A stretch of 45,601 nucleotides of DNA from Candidatus Faecousia intestinavium (GTDB lineage Bacteria; Bacillota; Clostridia; Oscillospirales; Oscillospiraceae): NCBI GenBank assembly GCA_018715835.1, contig DVKV01000153.1, positions 1 through 45,601 on the forward strand, in the 5' to 3' direction. Shown piece after piece: positions 1-7,779 of this stretch. The notes below the pieces were generated by a model. The model saw only the letters and a list, made by a program, of their open reading frames with translations, searched no databases and was not told the DNA's origin. A program made the translations under genes and the position numbers. Positions within the stretch are counted from its first letter, which is position 1, and each line of letters starts with the position of its first letter.

Positions 1-58
1 TTAGAGCCTCCGGCTCATAACCGGATCGTCCCGGGTTCGAATCCCTGAAGGCCCACCA
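1..58 (+). tRNA. tRNA with CAT anticodon (Met or Ile2), 5' part cut by window edge
   Basis: The 3' part of a tRNA whose 5' end lies before the window. The anticodon stem is bases 9-13 with 21-25 and the loop CTCATAA puts CAT at 16-18. The T loop is 36-42 and CCA is encoded at 56-58. The anticodon stem lacks the GGG/CCC pairs of initiator tRNA, so this is elongator tRNA-Met or the lysidine-modified tRNA-Ile2. The two cannot be told apart without the acceptor 5' strand. The T stem has one C-T mismatch (32/46). Confidence 0.85.
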
Positions 59-87
59 GTCTTCTCAGGCCTTCGCCTTTCTCATAT

Positions 88-163
<76 letters not shown>

Positions 164-169
164 GAAATT

Positions 170-207
170 CCCCCCTGACTGTTTCGGCAGTCAGGGGGGT
201 TCTGTTT
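170..207 (+). terminator. Rho-independent terminator of the tRNA transcript
   Basis: A perfect 12-bp GC-rich stem (170-181 with 188-199) with a six-base loop is followed by TTCTGTTTT. It sits directly after tRNA-Trp and before the convergent regulator gene that ends at 208. Confidence 0.9.
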
Positions 208-1743
208 TCAGCTGAAATCTCCGATCTGATAGGAAATCTGCAGATACAGCCGGGTTTCCGGATTGTTCAGATTGCTGGTAATCAGGGCCTCGATTTTGCT
301 CAGCCGCTGGTACAGCGTGTTTCGGTGGATGTACAGCGCCTCCGCCGCGGCTGTTGCGTTCAGGCCGCAGGCAAGGTAGCAGTACAGTGTCTTCAGCAGC
401 TGGGTATGGTTCTCCCGGTCATAGTCCCGCAGGGTCATCAGGTCGGGATGGCACAGATATTTTCCCTCCATCCGGGAGGTGCCGTAGCGAAGGAAATAGG
501 ACATCACGTATTTTTCAAACCGATAGCTCCACTCATCCGGAGACAGTTCTTTTCCCAGATCCAGCGCCGCCAGGGCCTGGTGATAGTAATTGGGCAGGGA
601 TACAAAATCCCGGAAACCGTAGCTTACCCCCACCCGCAGCACCTGATCCCGGATGAATTGGCTGAGGGAATTCAAAAACGCCTCCCGCTCCATCCCCGCC
701 TGGGTCAGATTCAGGATGCACACAATCCGTTCCTCATAGGTAAAGGCACAGCAGCCGGGGAACCGCCGTTCAATCATCCGGCTCAGACTGAATGCCTGGG
801 AATTTTTCGGGTCCCACAGATCCGGTTCCGTCACAAAGCAAACATAATGATGGTCAATTTTCCATTGCTGGGACTGCAGCTGCCGGTTGAATTCCGGCAG
901 CTCTATTTTTTCATTCCGCAGGAGTCTGGTGAGAAACTGAAGAAAAAACAGCGTTTCTGCCCGGGAAAACCGATGAATCACCAGACTCCGGCACAGATAC
1001 CGGGAAAAAAAGAGCAGCAGCTGACGATCCGGCACCGTGATGGGCTGGTCCATCTCCAGTACCGCCAGGTACAGCGTGGCTCCCTCCTCCTGAACCTGCA
1101 GAAACAGGGCGCCGCAGTCCAGGGTATCACTGGACAGATAGAAAAGTCCCTGCCGTTCCCACCGGGTCCGGAACTCCCGGCTCATCCGGATCTGACTGAC
1201 CATTTCCGCAGACAGACTGGGGGTCTGCTGAGGATACCGTCCCGGTTCCCAGTCCAGAGGATTGGTCCGGCGGGGCCTGAGCAGCAGGGAGAAGCTGTTG
1301 TCCATCAGAATGATGGGATTTCCCAGATACTGTTCGCACAGTGCCGCCAGCTCTTCCGGGGGTGCCCCGGCAATCAGCCGTTCCTGAATCCGCAGTTCCA
1401 TCCGGCGGTAGTCCTGAAAAATCTCCTCCAGTTCATTGAACTGCCGGAAAAAATCCATTCCATCCTCCGGCACCCAGATCAGCACATCCGCATCCAGATC
1501 TGCGAACACCGCCGGGTCTGGGTCTCCCAGTACGATCAGGGTAACCCCCGAAGGGCAGGCGGGCTTTTCTTCTCCCCATTTCCCGGGAAGGACATATGCC
1601 GCCGACGCATCCCAGGGTCCTTCCCCACAGTACAATCTCAGTTCCGTCAGTCTCATGGGTTCTTGGTCTGATCTTCCCCGGGCGGCCACCCTGGTTTGCC
1701 CCCGGGTGATTTTTTTTACAATCAGCTCCAGGCTGAGTTTCAT
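208..1743 (-). CDS. PucR/CdaR-type transcriptional regulator
   Basis: A 511-residue protein with no transmembrane segment, probably a cytoplasmic DNA-binding regulator. The last 60 or so residues form the helix-turn-helix typical of PucR C-termini: the ACGLNATAAAEALYIHRNTL stretch near residue 465, in which successive HTH helices recognise DNA. The N-terminal and middle regions are weakly conserved, as usual for this family, and presumably sense a ligand. The start is the ATG at 1743, preceded by GGGAG. It is transcribed away from the MFS/UroD-like pair, and the shared gap holds a palindrome and a good promoter, so control of that pair is a reasonable inference. The effector is unknown. Confidence 0.8.
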   Translation of the reverse strand: MKLSLELIVKKITRGQTRVAARGRSDQEPMRLTELRLYCGEGPWDASAAYVLPGKWGEEKPACPSGVTLIVLGDPDPAVFADLDADVLIWVPEDGMDFFRQFNELEEIFQDYRRMELRIQERLIAGAPPEELAALCEQYLGNPIILMDNSFSLLLRPRRTNPLDWEPGRYPQQTPSLSAEMVSQIRMSREFRTRWERQGLFYLSSDTLDCGALFLQVQEEGATLYLAVLEMDQPITVPDRQLLLFFSRYLCRSLVIHRFSRAETLFFLQFLTRLLRNEKIELPEFNRQLQSQQWKIDHHYVCFVTEPDLWDPKNSQAFSLSRMIERRFPGCCAFTYEERIVCILNLTQAGMEREAFLNSLSQFIRDQVLRVGVSYGFRDFVSLPNYYHQALAALDLGKELSPDEWSYRFEKYVMSYFLRYGTSRMEGKYLCHPDLMTLRDYDRENHTQLLKTLYCYLACGLNATAAAEALYIHRNTLYQRLSKIEALITSNLNNPETRLYLQISYQIGDFS

Positions 1744-1778
1744 TCTCCCATCCCGCCTTTCTCCCGCTTGTTCAGACT

Positions 1779-1807
1779 ACTATATCCCATAACAGCGGAT
1801 TTGTCAA
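1779..1807 (-). promoter_or_regulatory. Promoter of the PucR-type regulator
   Basis: On the minus strand TTGACA (1807-1802) and TATAGT (1784-1779) are separated by exactly 17 bases, a near-consensus housekeeping promoter 36 bases before the regulator start. Confidence 0.75.
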
Positions 1808-1827
1808 AGAGAAGATCCGCCCCAGAG

Positions 1828-1842
1828 TGTGCACAATGCACA
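1828..1842. promoter_or_regulatory. Candidate operator palindrome in the divergent gap
   Basis: TGTGCA-CAA-TGCACA is a perfect six-base dyad with a three-base centre. It lies about 20 bases upstream of the regulator -35 box and about 55 bases upstream of the weak MFS -10 box. The position suits a regulator acting on both promoters. Binding by the PucR-type protein is inference. Confidence 0.4.
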
Positions 1843-1874
1843 TTATTAATTCAAAAGAGTGAGACTTTCGCCTC

Positions 1875-1903
1875 TATCACATTTTGTCGAAAAATGCTAA
1901 ACT
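1875..1903 (+). promoter_or_regulatory. Weak extended -10 promoter for MFS/UroD-like genes
   Basis: TGCTAAACT (1895-1903) is an extended -10 element, with a poor -35 (TATCAC, 1875-1880) 17 bases upstream. Such a weak -35 fits an activator-dependent promoter. The leader that follows contains a small hairpin, GTCCG (1919-1923) with CGGAC (1931-1935). Confidence 0.35.
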
Positions 1904-1978
1904 GAAGGCATGAAGTTCGTCCGGATTAGACGGACTACCCAATTTGGCATTCTGCCAGATATAGAGGAGGGTTTTCCC

Positions 1979-3166
1979 ATGACCGGTATCAACAAGAAAC
2001 AAATGATAGGTATCTTCGCTTTCTGTGTGGCGGCGATGTCCAGCAACATGACTATGGGCATTATTGCCTACATCATGCAGGCATACTCCAACGTCGCACC
2101 CACCACCGTTTCCCAGATCCTGACCATGCCCGCCCTGGTGGGCACTGCGTATGCCTTCTGCGTGGGCATTCTACACAAGAGAATCCCGGCAAAATATCTG
2201 ATGCTTCTGGCCCAGAGCTGTCTGTTCCTGTACGGTATGATCTTCCTGTTCCTGGGCGGCACGGCCCCCATCTGGGTTCTGATGTGCGCCTCCGGCCTGA
2301 TCGGCATCAGCCAGGGCTCCACCAACACCCTGCTGGCCATCGCTCTGAGCGAAGCAGTCCCCGACGGCAACAAGCGCGGCGGTATCCTGGGCATCTGCAT
2401 GGCAGTTATGAATATCGGCGGTGTGTTCTTCTCTACCGTGGGCGGTATGCTGGCAGTCAACCGCTGGAATGATGCATACTACTTGTACTTCATCGTCCTG
2501 GTGACACTGGTTATTCAGGTGATCTGCCTGCCCAAAGGCGCCATTCAGTCCGCCCCCGCTCCTGAGCATACCGAAACCAAGAAAACAACCGGTAAGCTCC
2601 CGCTGAAGGTGTGGATCATTTCCGCCCATTACTTCATCTTCTTCCTGGCGCTGTATGTCTACGGCACCAACATCTCGGAGTACATCATCACCACCCACCA
2701 GCTGGGCACCTCTGCCGAAGCCGGCATTGCCTCCTCCATGGTTACTGTGGGCGGCATTGCTGCCGGTGCCCTGTTCGGCCTGTACTCCAAATTCCTGAAG
2801 AAGTTTACCGTGCCTGTCCTGATGGGACTGTGCGTGGTGGGACTGGTTATCCCCATTGTGATCACCACCAACGTGTTTGCCCTGTTCTTCTGCGGCCTGA
2901 TTCTGGGCTTTGCCATGTCCGGCTGCAACCCCTACATCATGAGTTACATGGGACAAATTGTACCTGGTGAACAGTATTCCAAGGCGCTGTCCATTTTCGC
3001 CGGCTTTATGAACGGCGGTATGTGCGTGGCCATCACCGTGCTGGCCTTCCTGACTGGGCTGGTCTGCGGTGACCCCGGCCACGTTCCCACCAAGTTTATG
3101 GTGGGTGCTGTCTTGGCGGGAATCGCTTTTGTCACCTCGTTCCCCATTTACGTCACCAAGGATTAA
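1979..3166 (+). CDS. Major facilitator superfamily transporter
   Basis: A 395-residue, very hydrophobic protein with about twelve predicted membrane helices in two halves. A central hydrophilic loop, rich in Pro, Thr and Lys, lies around residue 190. Loop residues such as HKRIPAKY after helix 2 and DGNKRGGILG after helix 4 fit the MFS fold. The start is the ATG at 1979, with AGAGGAGGG eight bases upstream; the reading frame is open further 5' but without a ribosome site. It lies 22 bases before the UroD-like gene and shares its transcript. It probably moves the substrate or product of that enzyme; the substrate cannot be read from the sequence. Confidence 0.85.
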   Translation: MTGINKKQMIGIFAFCVAAMSSNMTMGIIAYIMQAYSNVAPTTVSQILTMPALVGTAYAFCVGILHKRIPAKYLMLLAQSCLFLYGMIFLFLGGTAPIWVLMCASGLIGISQGSTNTLLAIALSEAVPDGNKRGGILGICMAVMNIGGVFFSTVGGMLAVNRWNDAYYLYFIVLVTLVIQVICLPKGAIQSAPAPEHTETKKTTGKLPLKVWIISAHYFIFFLALYVYGTNISEYIITTHQLGTSAEAGIASSMVTVGGIAAGALFGLYSKFLKKFTVPVLMGLCVVGLVIPIVITTNVFALFFCGLILGFAMSGCNPYIMSYMGQIVPGEQYSKALSIFAGFMNGGMCVAITVLAFLTGLVCGDPGHVPTKFMVGAVLAGIAFVTSFPIYVTKD

Positions 3167-3188
3167 CATTCTGAAAAAGGAGGAAATT

Positions 3189-4274
3189 ATGAAACCCACT
3201 GCATTTGACGAAAAAGAGCTGCAAGCGATCCGCACGGAAAAGAACTTTATGGGAGCAGAATTTCCCATCTTCAACACCCCCATCTCCCTGAAGGAGGGCT
3301 GTGTCAGTGCCATGCGGGACAAGGAGCCCTGGTGGGTTCTGAACGGTACAGAGCAGATTCTCTTCTGCCCCTCTGTCATTCCCGATCATGTGGCCCGGGG
3401 CTTCTGCTTCGAGGCGGTTCCCGTTCCCCGGGAGCGGTTCGGCGGCAAGGATATGTTCGGTGTGGAATGGGAGTACATTGACGTTGCCGGCGGCTCCATG
3501 GTCAAGCCAGGCGCCCCCCTGCTGGAAGACGCCAATGACTGGAAAGAGGTCGTCCATTTCCCGGACATTGACAGCTGGGACTGGGAAGGCAGCGGCGAGA
3601 TGAACCGGGAGTACCTGTCCGGCGACAAGGCCGCCGCTATGACACTGCTCAATGGCTGCTGGTTTGAGCGGCTGATCTCCTTTATGGACTTTGAAGGCGC
3701 TGCCATGGCCCTGATGGATGAGGACCAGGAGGATGCACTGAAAGAGCTGATTCACGAAATTACCAGCCTGTACATCCGGATCATTGACAAGGCCTGCTCG
3801 GTGTACAAGCTGGACGGTTTCCAGATTCATGACGACTGGGGCAGCCAGATGGCCCCCTTCTTCTCTGAGAAAATTGCCCGGACCTTCTTCCTGCCGGAAA
3901 TGAAGCGGCTGGTGGATCATGTCCATGAGAAGAATATGTTCATCGAACTGCACAGCTGCGGCCATGTGGAAAAGCGCTGCAACATCTTTGTGGAAGCCGG
4001 CTTCGATGCCTGGTCCCCCATGCCCATGAACGATACCGCCGCCCTGGTGGAAGCCTACGGCGACAAGATCGTGATCGGTGCCATCAACGACAAGCCCTTC
4101 CCTGCCGGCGCCTCCGAGGAAACCCAGCGCGCCTGCGCCCGGGATTTTGTCCAGCGTTTCTGCAAGTCCGGCAAGCCGGTATCTCTTTCCTTCTACAATG
4201 ATCCCAAGCAGTCCACCCCCGCTTTCCTGGAAGAACTCTACCGGGCCAGCCGGGAACTGTACGCAAAAGGATAA
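3189..4274 (+). CDS. UroD/MtaA-superfamily methyltransferase-like protein
   Basis: A 361-residue protein of the uroporphyrinogen decarboxylase superfamily, which also includes cobalamin- and coenzyme M-dependent methyltransferases such as MtaA, MtbA and CmuA. The HSCG motif with His255 and Cys257 is the zinc-binding signature of the methyltransferase branch; true haem-pathway UroD enzymes lack it. The start is the ATG at 3189 behind AAGGAGGAAATT. It is co-transcribed with an MFS transporter and followed by a terminator. No corrinoid-binding protein or corrinoid reactivase lies beside it. A role in demethylating an imported methylated or methoxylated compound is inferred from family and neighbours only. 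Confidence 0.75.
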   Translation: MKPTAFDEKELQAIRTEKNFMGAEFPIFNTPISLKEGCVSAMRDKEPWWVLNGTEQILFCPSVIPDHVARGFCFEAVPVPRERFGGKDMFGVEWEYIDVAGGSMVKPGAPLLEDANDWKEVVHFPDIDSWDWEGSGEMNREYLSGDKAAAMTLLNGCWFERLISFMDFEGAAMALMDEDQEDALKELIHEITSLYIRIIDKACSVYKLDGFQIHDDWGSQMAPFFSEKIARTFFLPEMKRLVDHVHEKNMFIELHSCGHVEKRCNIFVEAGFDAWSPMPMNDTAALVEAYGDKIVIGAINDKPFPAGASEETQRACARDFVQRFCKSGKPVSLSFYNDPKQSTPAFLEELYRASRELYAKG

Positions 4275-4290
4275 TCTGCCGATACAAAAT

Positions 4291-4326
4291 GGGCAGCCCC
4301 GCTGGGGGCTGCCCAAGTTTTTTTCT
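4291..4326 (+). terminator. Terminator after the UroD-like gene
   Basis: GGGCAGCCCC (4291-4300) pairs with GGGGCTGCCC (4305-4314), followed by AAG and seven T. It lies 16 bases after the stop codon and also faces the convergent MerR-RDD gene. Confidence 0.9.
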
Positions 4327-4327
4327 G

Positions 4328-5218
4328 TCAGCTAGCCTGCCGAAACCCAACCCATAGGACAAACACAACAATCAGCAGATAGATCAGGACCACCAGGGTA
4401 TAGTTCCAGAAACCGACTTTCCTAAAAATGAGCTGCGTATCTTTCTCCCAAGGGAGCAGTTCCCCATCCTCGGCCTTTCCAAGGCAATCATAGATCCGCA
4501 TTTCTTTCAGCAGCGGTGCATGGAATCCCAGTCCATAAATCAGGACATTTATGGTGCGGTCTGTGGCTTGCTGGAAGGTAAGTCTCTCTCCGTTCCGGTT
4601 GGTCACCCGAATCCCCAGCAGAAGCTTCCCCGGGGTCCAGCCCACCGCCCACAGCAGCAGCGGTTCCAGTGCGGCATTATACAGAACCAGCACTGCCCAT
4701 TGCGCAAGATGGACATTCCACCCCGCCCGCAGCTGCATCCATAGACCCGGGAAGGCGGCGTATGCCATCGCCAGAATCAGCACCCCATCCACGCCTCTGG
4801 CCCAGTACCGCCGCCAGGGGTGACGGTCGGAAATCAGGGCATCCTGGGTTTCCCGTCCCTTCAGGCGCTCCAGATACGGTTCCGGCTCCAGGGACGGATA
4901 TTCCTCCCCATTCTGCCGGATTTGCCGGATAACCTGGGTCACGTCGCTCAGCCGTTTCTTCTCCTCCTGAATCCGAACCAGCTGCCCGGCCAGCACCCCA
5001 TCCAGGGATGCCTTGCCCTGCTGTAAGGCCTTCACCTGCTCCATAGGTACGTCCAGCAGGCGCAGCAGCCGCACCCGCTTCAGTTCCTCCACATCTTCGG
5101 CGCTGTAACTTCGATAGCCGCTGTCGGTCCGCCCCGGCTGAATCAGCCCCTGGGCCTCGTAGAAGCGGATATTGGCCTTGGTGATTCCCGTCTGTCTTTC
5201 CACATCCTTGATGGTCAT
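4328..5218 (-). CDS. MerR-family regulator fused to an RDD membrane domain
   Basis: A 296-residue two-part protein. Residues 1-70 are a MerR winged helix (MTIKDVERQTGITKANIRFY, then the YRSYSAEDVEELKRV region), followed by a short coiled coil to about residue 105. From about residue 130 to the end there is an RDD-type membrane domain. It begins RYWARGVDGV, contains the characteristic TPGKLLLGIRV motif, has about three hydrophobic segments, and ends in a strong terminal helix. The layout implies a DNA-binding domain tethered to the membrane. The promoter has the long 19-bp spacer typical of MerR targets, which suggests autoregulation. The start is the ATG at 5218 with AAAGGAGGG upstream. The signal is unknown. 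Confidence 0.8.
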   Translation of the reverse strand: MTIKDVERQTGITKANIRFYEAQGLIQPGRTDSGYRSYSAEDVEELKRVRLLRLLDVPMEQVKALQQGKASLDGVLAGQLVRIQEEKKRLSDVTQVIRQIRQNGEEYPSLEPEPYLERLKGRETQDALISDRHPWRRYWARGVDGVLILAMAYAAFPGLWMQLRAGWNVHLAQWAVLVLYNAALEPLLLWAVGWTPGKLLLGIRVTNRNGERLTFQQATDRTINVLIYGLGFHAPLLKEMRIYDCLGKAEDGELLPWEKDTQLIFRKVGFWNYTLVVLIYLLIVVFVLWVGFRQAS

Positions 5219-5242
5219 GGAAAACCCTCCTTTCTTACCTCC

Positions 5243-5273
5243 AGTATAAGGGGTAAAGCAGGTTGAATGTCAA
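5243..5273 (-). promoter_or_regulatory. merR-RDD promoter with 19-bp spacer
   Basis: Minus-strand TTGACA (5273-5268) and TATACT (5248-5243) are separated by 19 bases rather than 17. Over-long spacers are the hallmark of promoters that MerR proteins activate by untwisting DNA. The spacer contains AACCTGCTTT. Confidence 0.65.
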
Positions 5274-5305
5274 GTTCTTTTTCTTTTTTCGGAAAAAAGC
5301 AGGTT
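5255..5305. repeat. Pair of AAAGCAGGTT direct repeats, possible MerR sites
   Basis: AAAGCAGGTT occurs at 5255-5264, inside the merR-RDD promoter spacer, and again at 5296-5305, 41 bases away and close to the proS -35 box. A second shared string, GTTCTTTTTCTT, occurs at 5274-5285 and 5303-5314. The repeats could be operator sites or traces of a local duplication. Confidence 0.4.
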
Positions 5306-5323
5306 CTTTTTCTTCCCCGGAAA

Positions 5324-5352
5324 TTGTAAATGCTTGACAGGTGTGCTATAAT
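5324..5352 (+). promoter_or_regulatory. proS promoter with extended -10
   Basis: TTGTAA (5324-5329), 17 bases, then TATAAT (5347-5352) preceded by TG at 5344-5345. Transcription should start near 5359, giving a leader of about 93 bases. A TTGACA at 5334 is only seven bases from the -10, so it is not the -35. Confidence 0.75.
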
Positions 5353-5451
5353 AGGGAGCACGAAACGTGCCCTCCGTCCTGGTTTTCCCGGGGAAGGCAC
5401 CTTATTTCCGGAAATTTTTTCAATTTTCCACCAAGAGAGGTTTTATCAGGT

Positions 5452-6888
5452 ATGGCAAAAGAAAAGAAGGTCGAGCAGATCACCGATATGGAGGTGGATT
5501 TTGCTCAGTGGTTCACTGATGTGTGCAAAAAAGCCCAGCTGATTGACTATTCGTCCATCAAGGGCGTGTTCATCTACCGGCCCTATGGCTACGCCATCTG
5601 GGAAAATATCCAGAACATCCTGGACAAGGAATTCAAGAAAGTAGGCGTGGAGAACGTCTATATGCCCCTGCTGATTCCCGAAAGCCTGCTGCAGAAGGAG
5701 AAGGACCACATTGAGGGCTTTGCTCCGGAGTGCGCCTGGGTCACCATGGGCGGCAGTGAAGAGCTGGAGGAGCGCTACTGCATCCGTCCCACCTCGGAAA
5801 CCCTGTTCTGCGATCATTTCGCCCAGATCATCCAGTCCCACCGGGATCTGCCCCTGAAGTACAACCAGTGGTGCAGCGTGCTGCGCTGGGAGAAGACCTC
5901 CCGGCCCTTCCTGCGTCACCGGGAGTTCCTGTGGCAGGAAGGCCACACCATGCACGCCACTGCGGAGGAAGCCCAGGACTTCACCCGGCAGATGCTGAAC
6001 ATCTACGCCGACTTCTGTGAAAACGTGCTGGCCATGCCCGTCACCCGGGGCCAGAAGACCGACAAGGAGAAGTTCAACGGCGCCGAGGCCACCTATACCA
6101 TCGAGTGCATGATGCACGACCGGAAGGCCCTCCAGGCCGGCACCTCCCACTATTTCGGTGACGGCTTTGCCCGGGCTTTTGACATCGCCTACACCGACAA
6201 GAACAACCAGAAGGTCACCCCCTTCGAGACCTCCTGGGGCGTGTCCACCCGGCTCATCGGCGGCATTATCATGACCCACGGCGACAACAACGGCCTGATG
6301 CTGCCCCCCAAGGTGGCTCCCATCCAGGTGGTGGTTCTGCCCATCGCCCAGCACAAGCCCGGCGTTCTGGAAGGCGCCAGCGCCCTGCGGGACCGTCTGA
6401 TTCAGGCGGGCTACCGGGTGAAGATGGACGACTCCGACAACTCCATGGGCTGGAAGTGCGCCGAGTACGAAATGAAGGGCGTGCCCCTGCGGGTGGAGTG
6501 CGGCCCCCGGGATCTGGAAAACGGCCAGGTGGTCCTGGTTCGCCGGAACGACGGCGAAAAGACCGTGGTCAAGCTGGAGGAACTGGAGTCTGCCGTTGCC
6601 CAGCAGCTGGAGCTGGTTCACCAGGGAATGTACGACCGGGCCAAGAAGAACCTGGAAGAGCACATCTACGAGGCCCACACCCTGGAAGAGGCCAAGGAAA
6701 TTCAGCAGACCCAGGGCGGTTTCGTCAAGACCATGTGGTGCGGTGACGAGGCCTGCGAGCTGAAGATGAAGGAAGTGGCAGGAATGTCTTCCCGCTGCAT
6801 CCCCTTTGCTCAGGAGCATCTGGGCGATACCTGCCCCTGCTGCGGCAAGCCCGCCAGCAAGATGATCTACTGGGGCGTAGCATACTAA
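5452..6888 (+). CDS. proS: Prolyl-tRNA synthetase, archaeal/eukaryotic-like (type 3)
   Basis: A 478-residue class II aminoacyl-tRNA synthetase that charges tRNA-Pro in the cytoplasm. Motif 2 is seen around [14 protein letters not shown]. The anticodon-binding domain begins near residue 285 (PIQVVVLPI). The C-terminal zinc-binding domain has Cys pairs and ends YWGVAY with the terminal tyrosine, features of the shorter archaeal/eukaryotic-like form. The editing insertion of the long bacterial form is absent. The start is the ATG at 5452. The frame runs further upstream, but the promoter lies there, so the longer reading is excluded. It stands alone between its own promoter and a terminator. Confidence 0.95.
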   Translation: MAKEKKVEQITDMEVDFAQWFTDVCKKAQLIDYSSIKGVFIYRPYGYAIWENIQNILDKEFKKVGVENVYMPLLIPESLLQKEKDHIEGFAPECAWVTMGGSEELEERYCIRPTSETLFCDHFAQIIQSHRDLPLKYNQWCSVLRWEKTSRPFLRHREFLWQEGHTMHATAEEAQDFTRQMLNIYADFCENVLAMPVTRGQKTDKEKFNGAEATYTIECMMHDRKALQAGTSHYFGDGFARAFDIAYTDKNNQKVTPFETSWGVSTRLIGGIIMTHGDNNGLMLPPKVAPIQVVVLPIAQHKPGVLEGASALRDRLIQAGYRVKMDDSDNSMGWKCAEYEMKGVPLRVECGPRDLENGQVVLVRRNDGEKTVVKLEELESAVAQQLELVHQGMYDRAKKNLEEHIYEAHTLEEAKEIQQTQGGFVKTMWCGDEACELKMKEVAGMSSRCIPFAQEHLGDTCPCCGKPASKMIYWGVAY

Positions 6889-6901
6889 GATTCAGTCATC
6901 C

Positions 6902-6941
6902 GGGCCGCAGGCGTGCCTTTCGGCGCTCCTGCGGCCCTTTT
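6902..6941 (+). terminator. proS terminator
   Basis: A ten-base stem GGGCCGCAGG (6902-6911) with CCTGCGGCCC (6928-6937) and an inner imperfect extension is followed by TTTT. It lies between the proS stop and the ribosome site of the next gene. Confidence 0.8.
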
Positions 6942-6959
6942 CAGCGAATTGGGGGAATT

Positions 6960-7466
6960 ATGAATCGGATTCTGATTATCGGCTGCGGCGGCAGCGGAAA
7001 GTCCACCCTGGCCCGGTCCTTGGGAAAACGGCTGCGGCTTCCGGTGGTGCACCTGGACCAGCTGTGGTGGCGCAGAGGCTGGCAAAACGTCAGCATTCAG
7101 GAATTTGACCGTCAGCTGGGGGAAGTCCTGGCCACCGACGCCTGGATCATTGACGGCAACTACAGCCGGACCATGGAGCGCCGGCTGGAGCGGTGCGACA
7201 CCATCGTATACCTGGATTTCAGCCGCTGGGCCTGCCTGTGGGGCGTCTTCCAGCGAGTGTTGAGCAATCGGGGGCAGACCCGTCCGGACATGGCTCCCGG
7301 CTGTCCGGAACGACTGGACTGGGCTTTTTTCAAGTGGATCTGGAATTTCAACCGGGAGAACCGGACCCAGAACTACCTTTGGCTGGCCAAGGCCCGGCAT
7401 GCCCGCAGCATCGTCCTGCGCAGCCGGAAAGAAGTTCAGGCCTTCTTGCAGCAGCTGCCTGTATAA
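6960..7466 (+). CDS. FlaR-like P-loop nucleoside/nucleotide kinase family protein
   Basis: A 168-residue P-loop protein. GCGGSGKSTLA at residues 8-18 is the Walker A motif. HLDQLWWRRGW near residue 35 and the WIIDGNYSRTMERRLERCD stretch near residue 62 are characteristic of the group annotated as DNA topology modulation protein FlaR, which resembles adenylate kinases. The natural substrate of this group is not established. The start is the ATG at 6960 after GGGGGAATT. No promoter was seen between the proS terminator and this gene, so read-through from proS is possible. A terminator follows. Confidence 0.75.
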   Translation: MNRILIIGCGGSGKSTLARSLGKRLRLPVVHLDQLWWRRGWQNVSIQEFDRQLGEVLATDAWIIDGNYSRTMERRLERCDTIVYLDFSRWACLWGVFQRVLSNRGQTRPDMAPGCPERLDWAFFKWIWNFNRENRTQNYLWLAKARHARSIVLRSRKEVQAFLQQLPV

Positions 7467-7470
7467 CCCG

Positions 7471-7499
7471 CCGCGCAAGCATTTTGCTTGCGCGGTTTT
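7471..7499 (+). terminator. Terminator after the FlaR-like gene
   Basis: CCGCGCAAGC (7471-7480) pairs with GCTTGCGCGG (7486-7495), followed by TTTT. It lies four bases past the stop codon. Confidence 0.85.
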
Positions 7500-7651
7500 C
7501 CCGTTTTCCGAAAAATTTTTTGTAGGAGTACCCTGATCAAAACCCATTCAAACCCCCGGCAATCCCCCGGATTTTCGGAAATGACACGCTTTTTTTCTTC
7601 TCTTTCTTTCCTCCCTGGGTTTCCCTTGAATCGGACGGAAATCTTCCCCTC

Positions 7652-7680
7652 TTGACAAACCGATGCACTTGTGGCAATAT
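7652..7680 (+). promoter_or_regulatory. Promoter of the anaerobic ribonucleotide reductase operon
   Basis: TTGACA (7652-7657), a 17-base spacer and CAATAT (7675-7680). The -10 lies inside the upstream NrdR box. The gap from 7467 to 7779 otherwise holds only the upstream terminator, the NrdR boxes and the nrdD ribosome site. Confidence 0.65.
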
Positions 7681-7719
7681 ATTGTGGAGGTTTTTAAGAA
7701 CAAACACAATATATAGTGT
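7672..7719 (+). promoter_or_regulatory. Tandem NrdR boxes
   Basis: ACACAATATATAGTGT at 7704-7719 matches the NrdR box consensus exactly. A degenerate copy, TGGCAATATATTGTGG, lies at 7672-7687. The two start 32 bases apart, three helical turns, the spacing usual for NrdR box pairs. The first overlaps the -10 and the second covers the region downstream of the start site, so repression by NrdR when dATP is plentiful is expected. Confidence 0.85.
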
Positions 7720-7779
7720 TATGTCATCTTGCCGCGCCCAGCGCCCCCTCAATTTCCTAAGAAAGGCAGGACCAAGCCT

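Noticed and set aside
5334-5352. TTGACA at 5334 as the proS -35 box
   Set aside because: It is only seven bases from the TATAAT; TTGTAA at 5324 has the correct 17-base spacing.
5353-5451. T-box riboswitch before proS
   Set aside because: No AGGGTGG-type antiterminator box or specifier stem is visible in the roughly 93-base leader, which is too short for a T-box.
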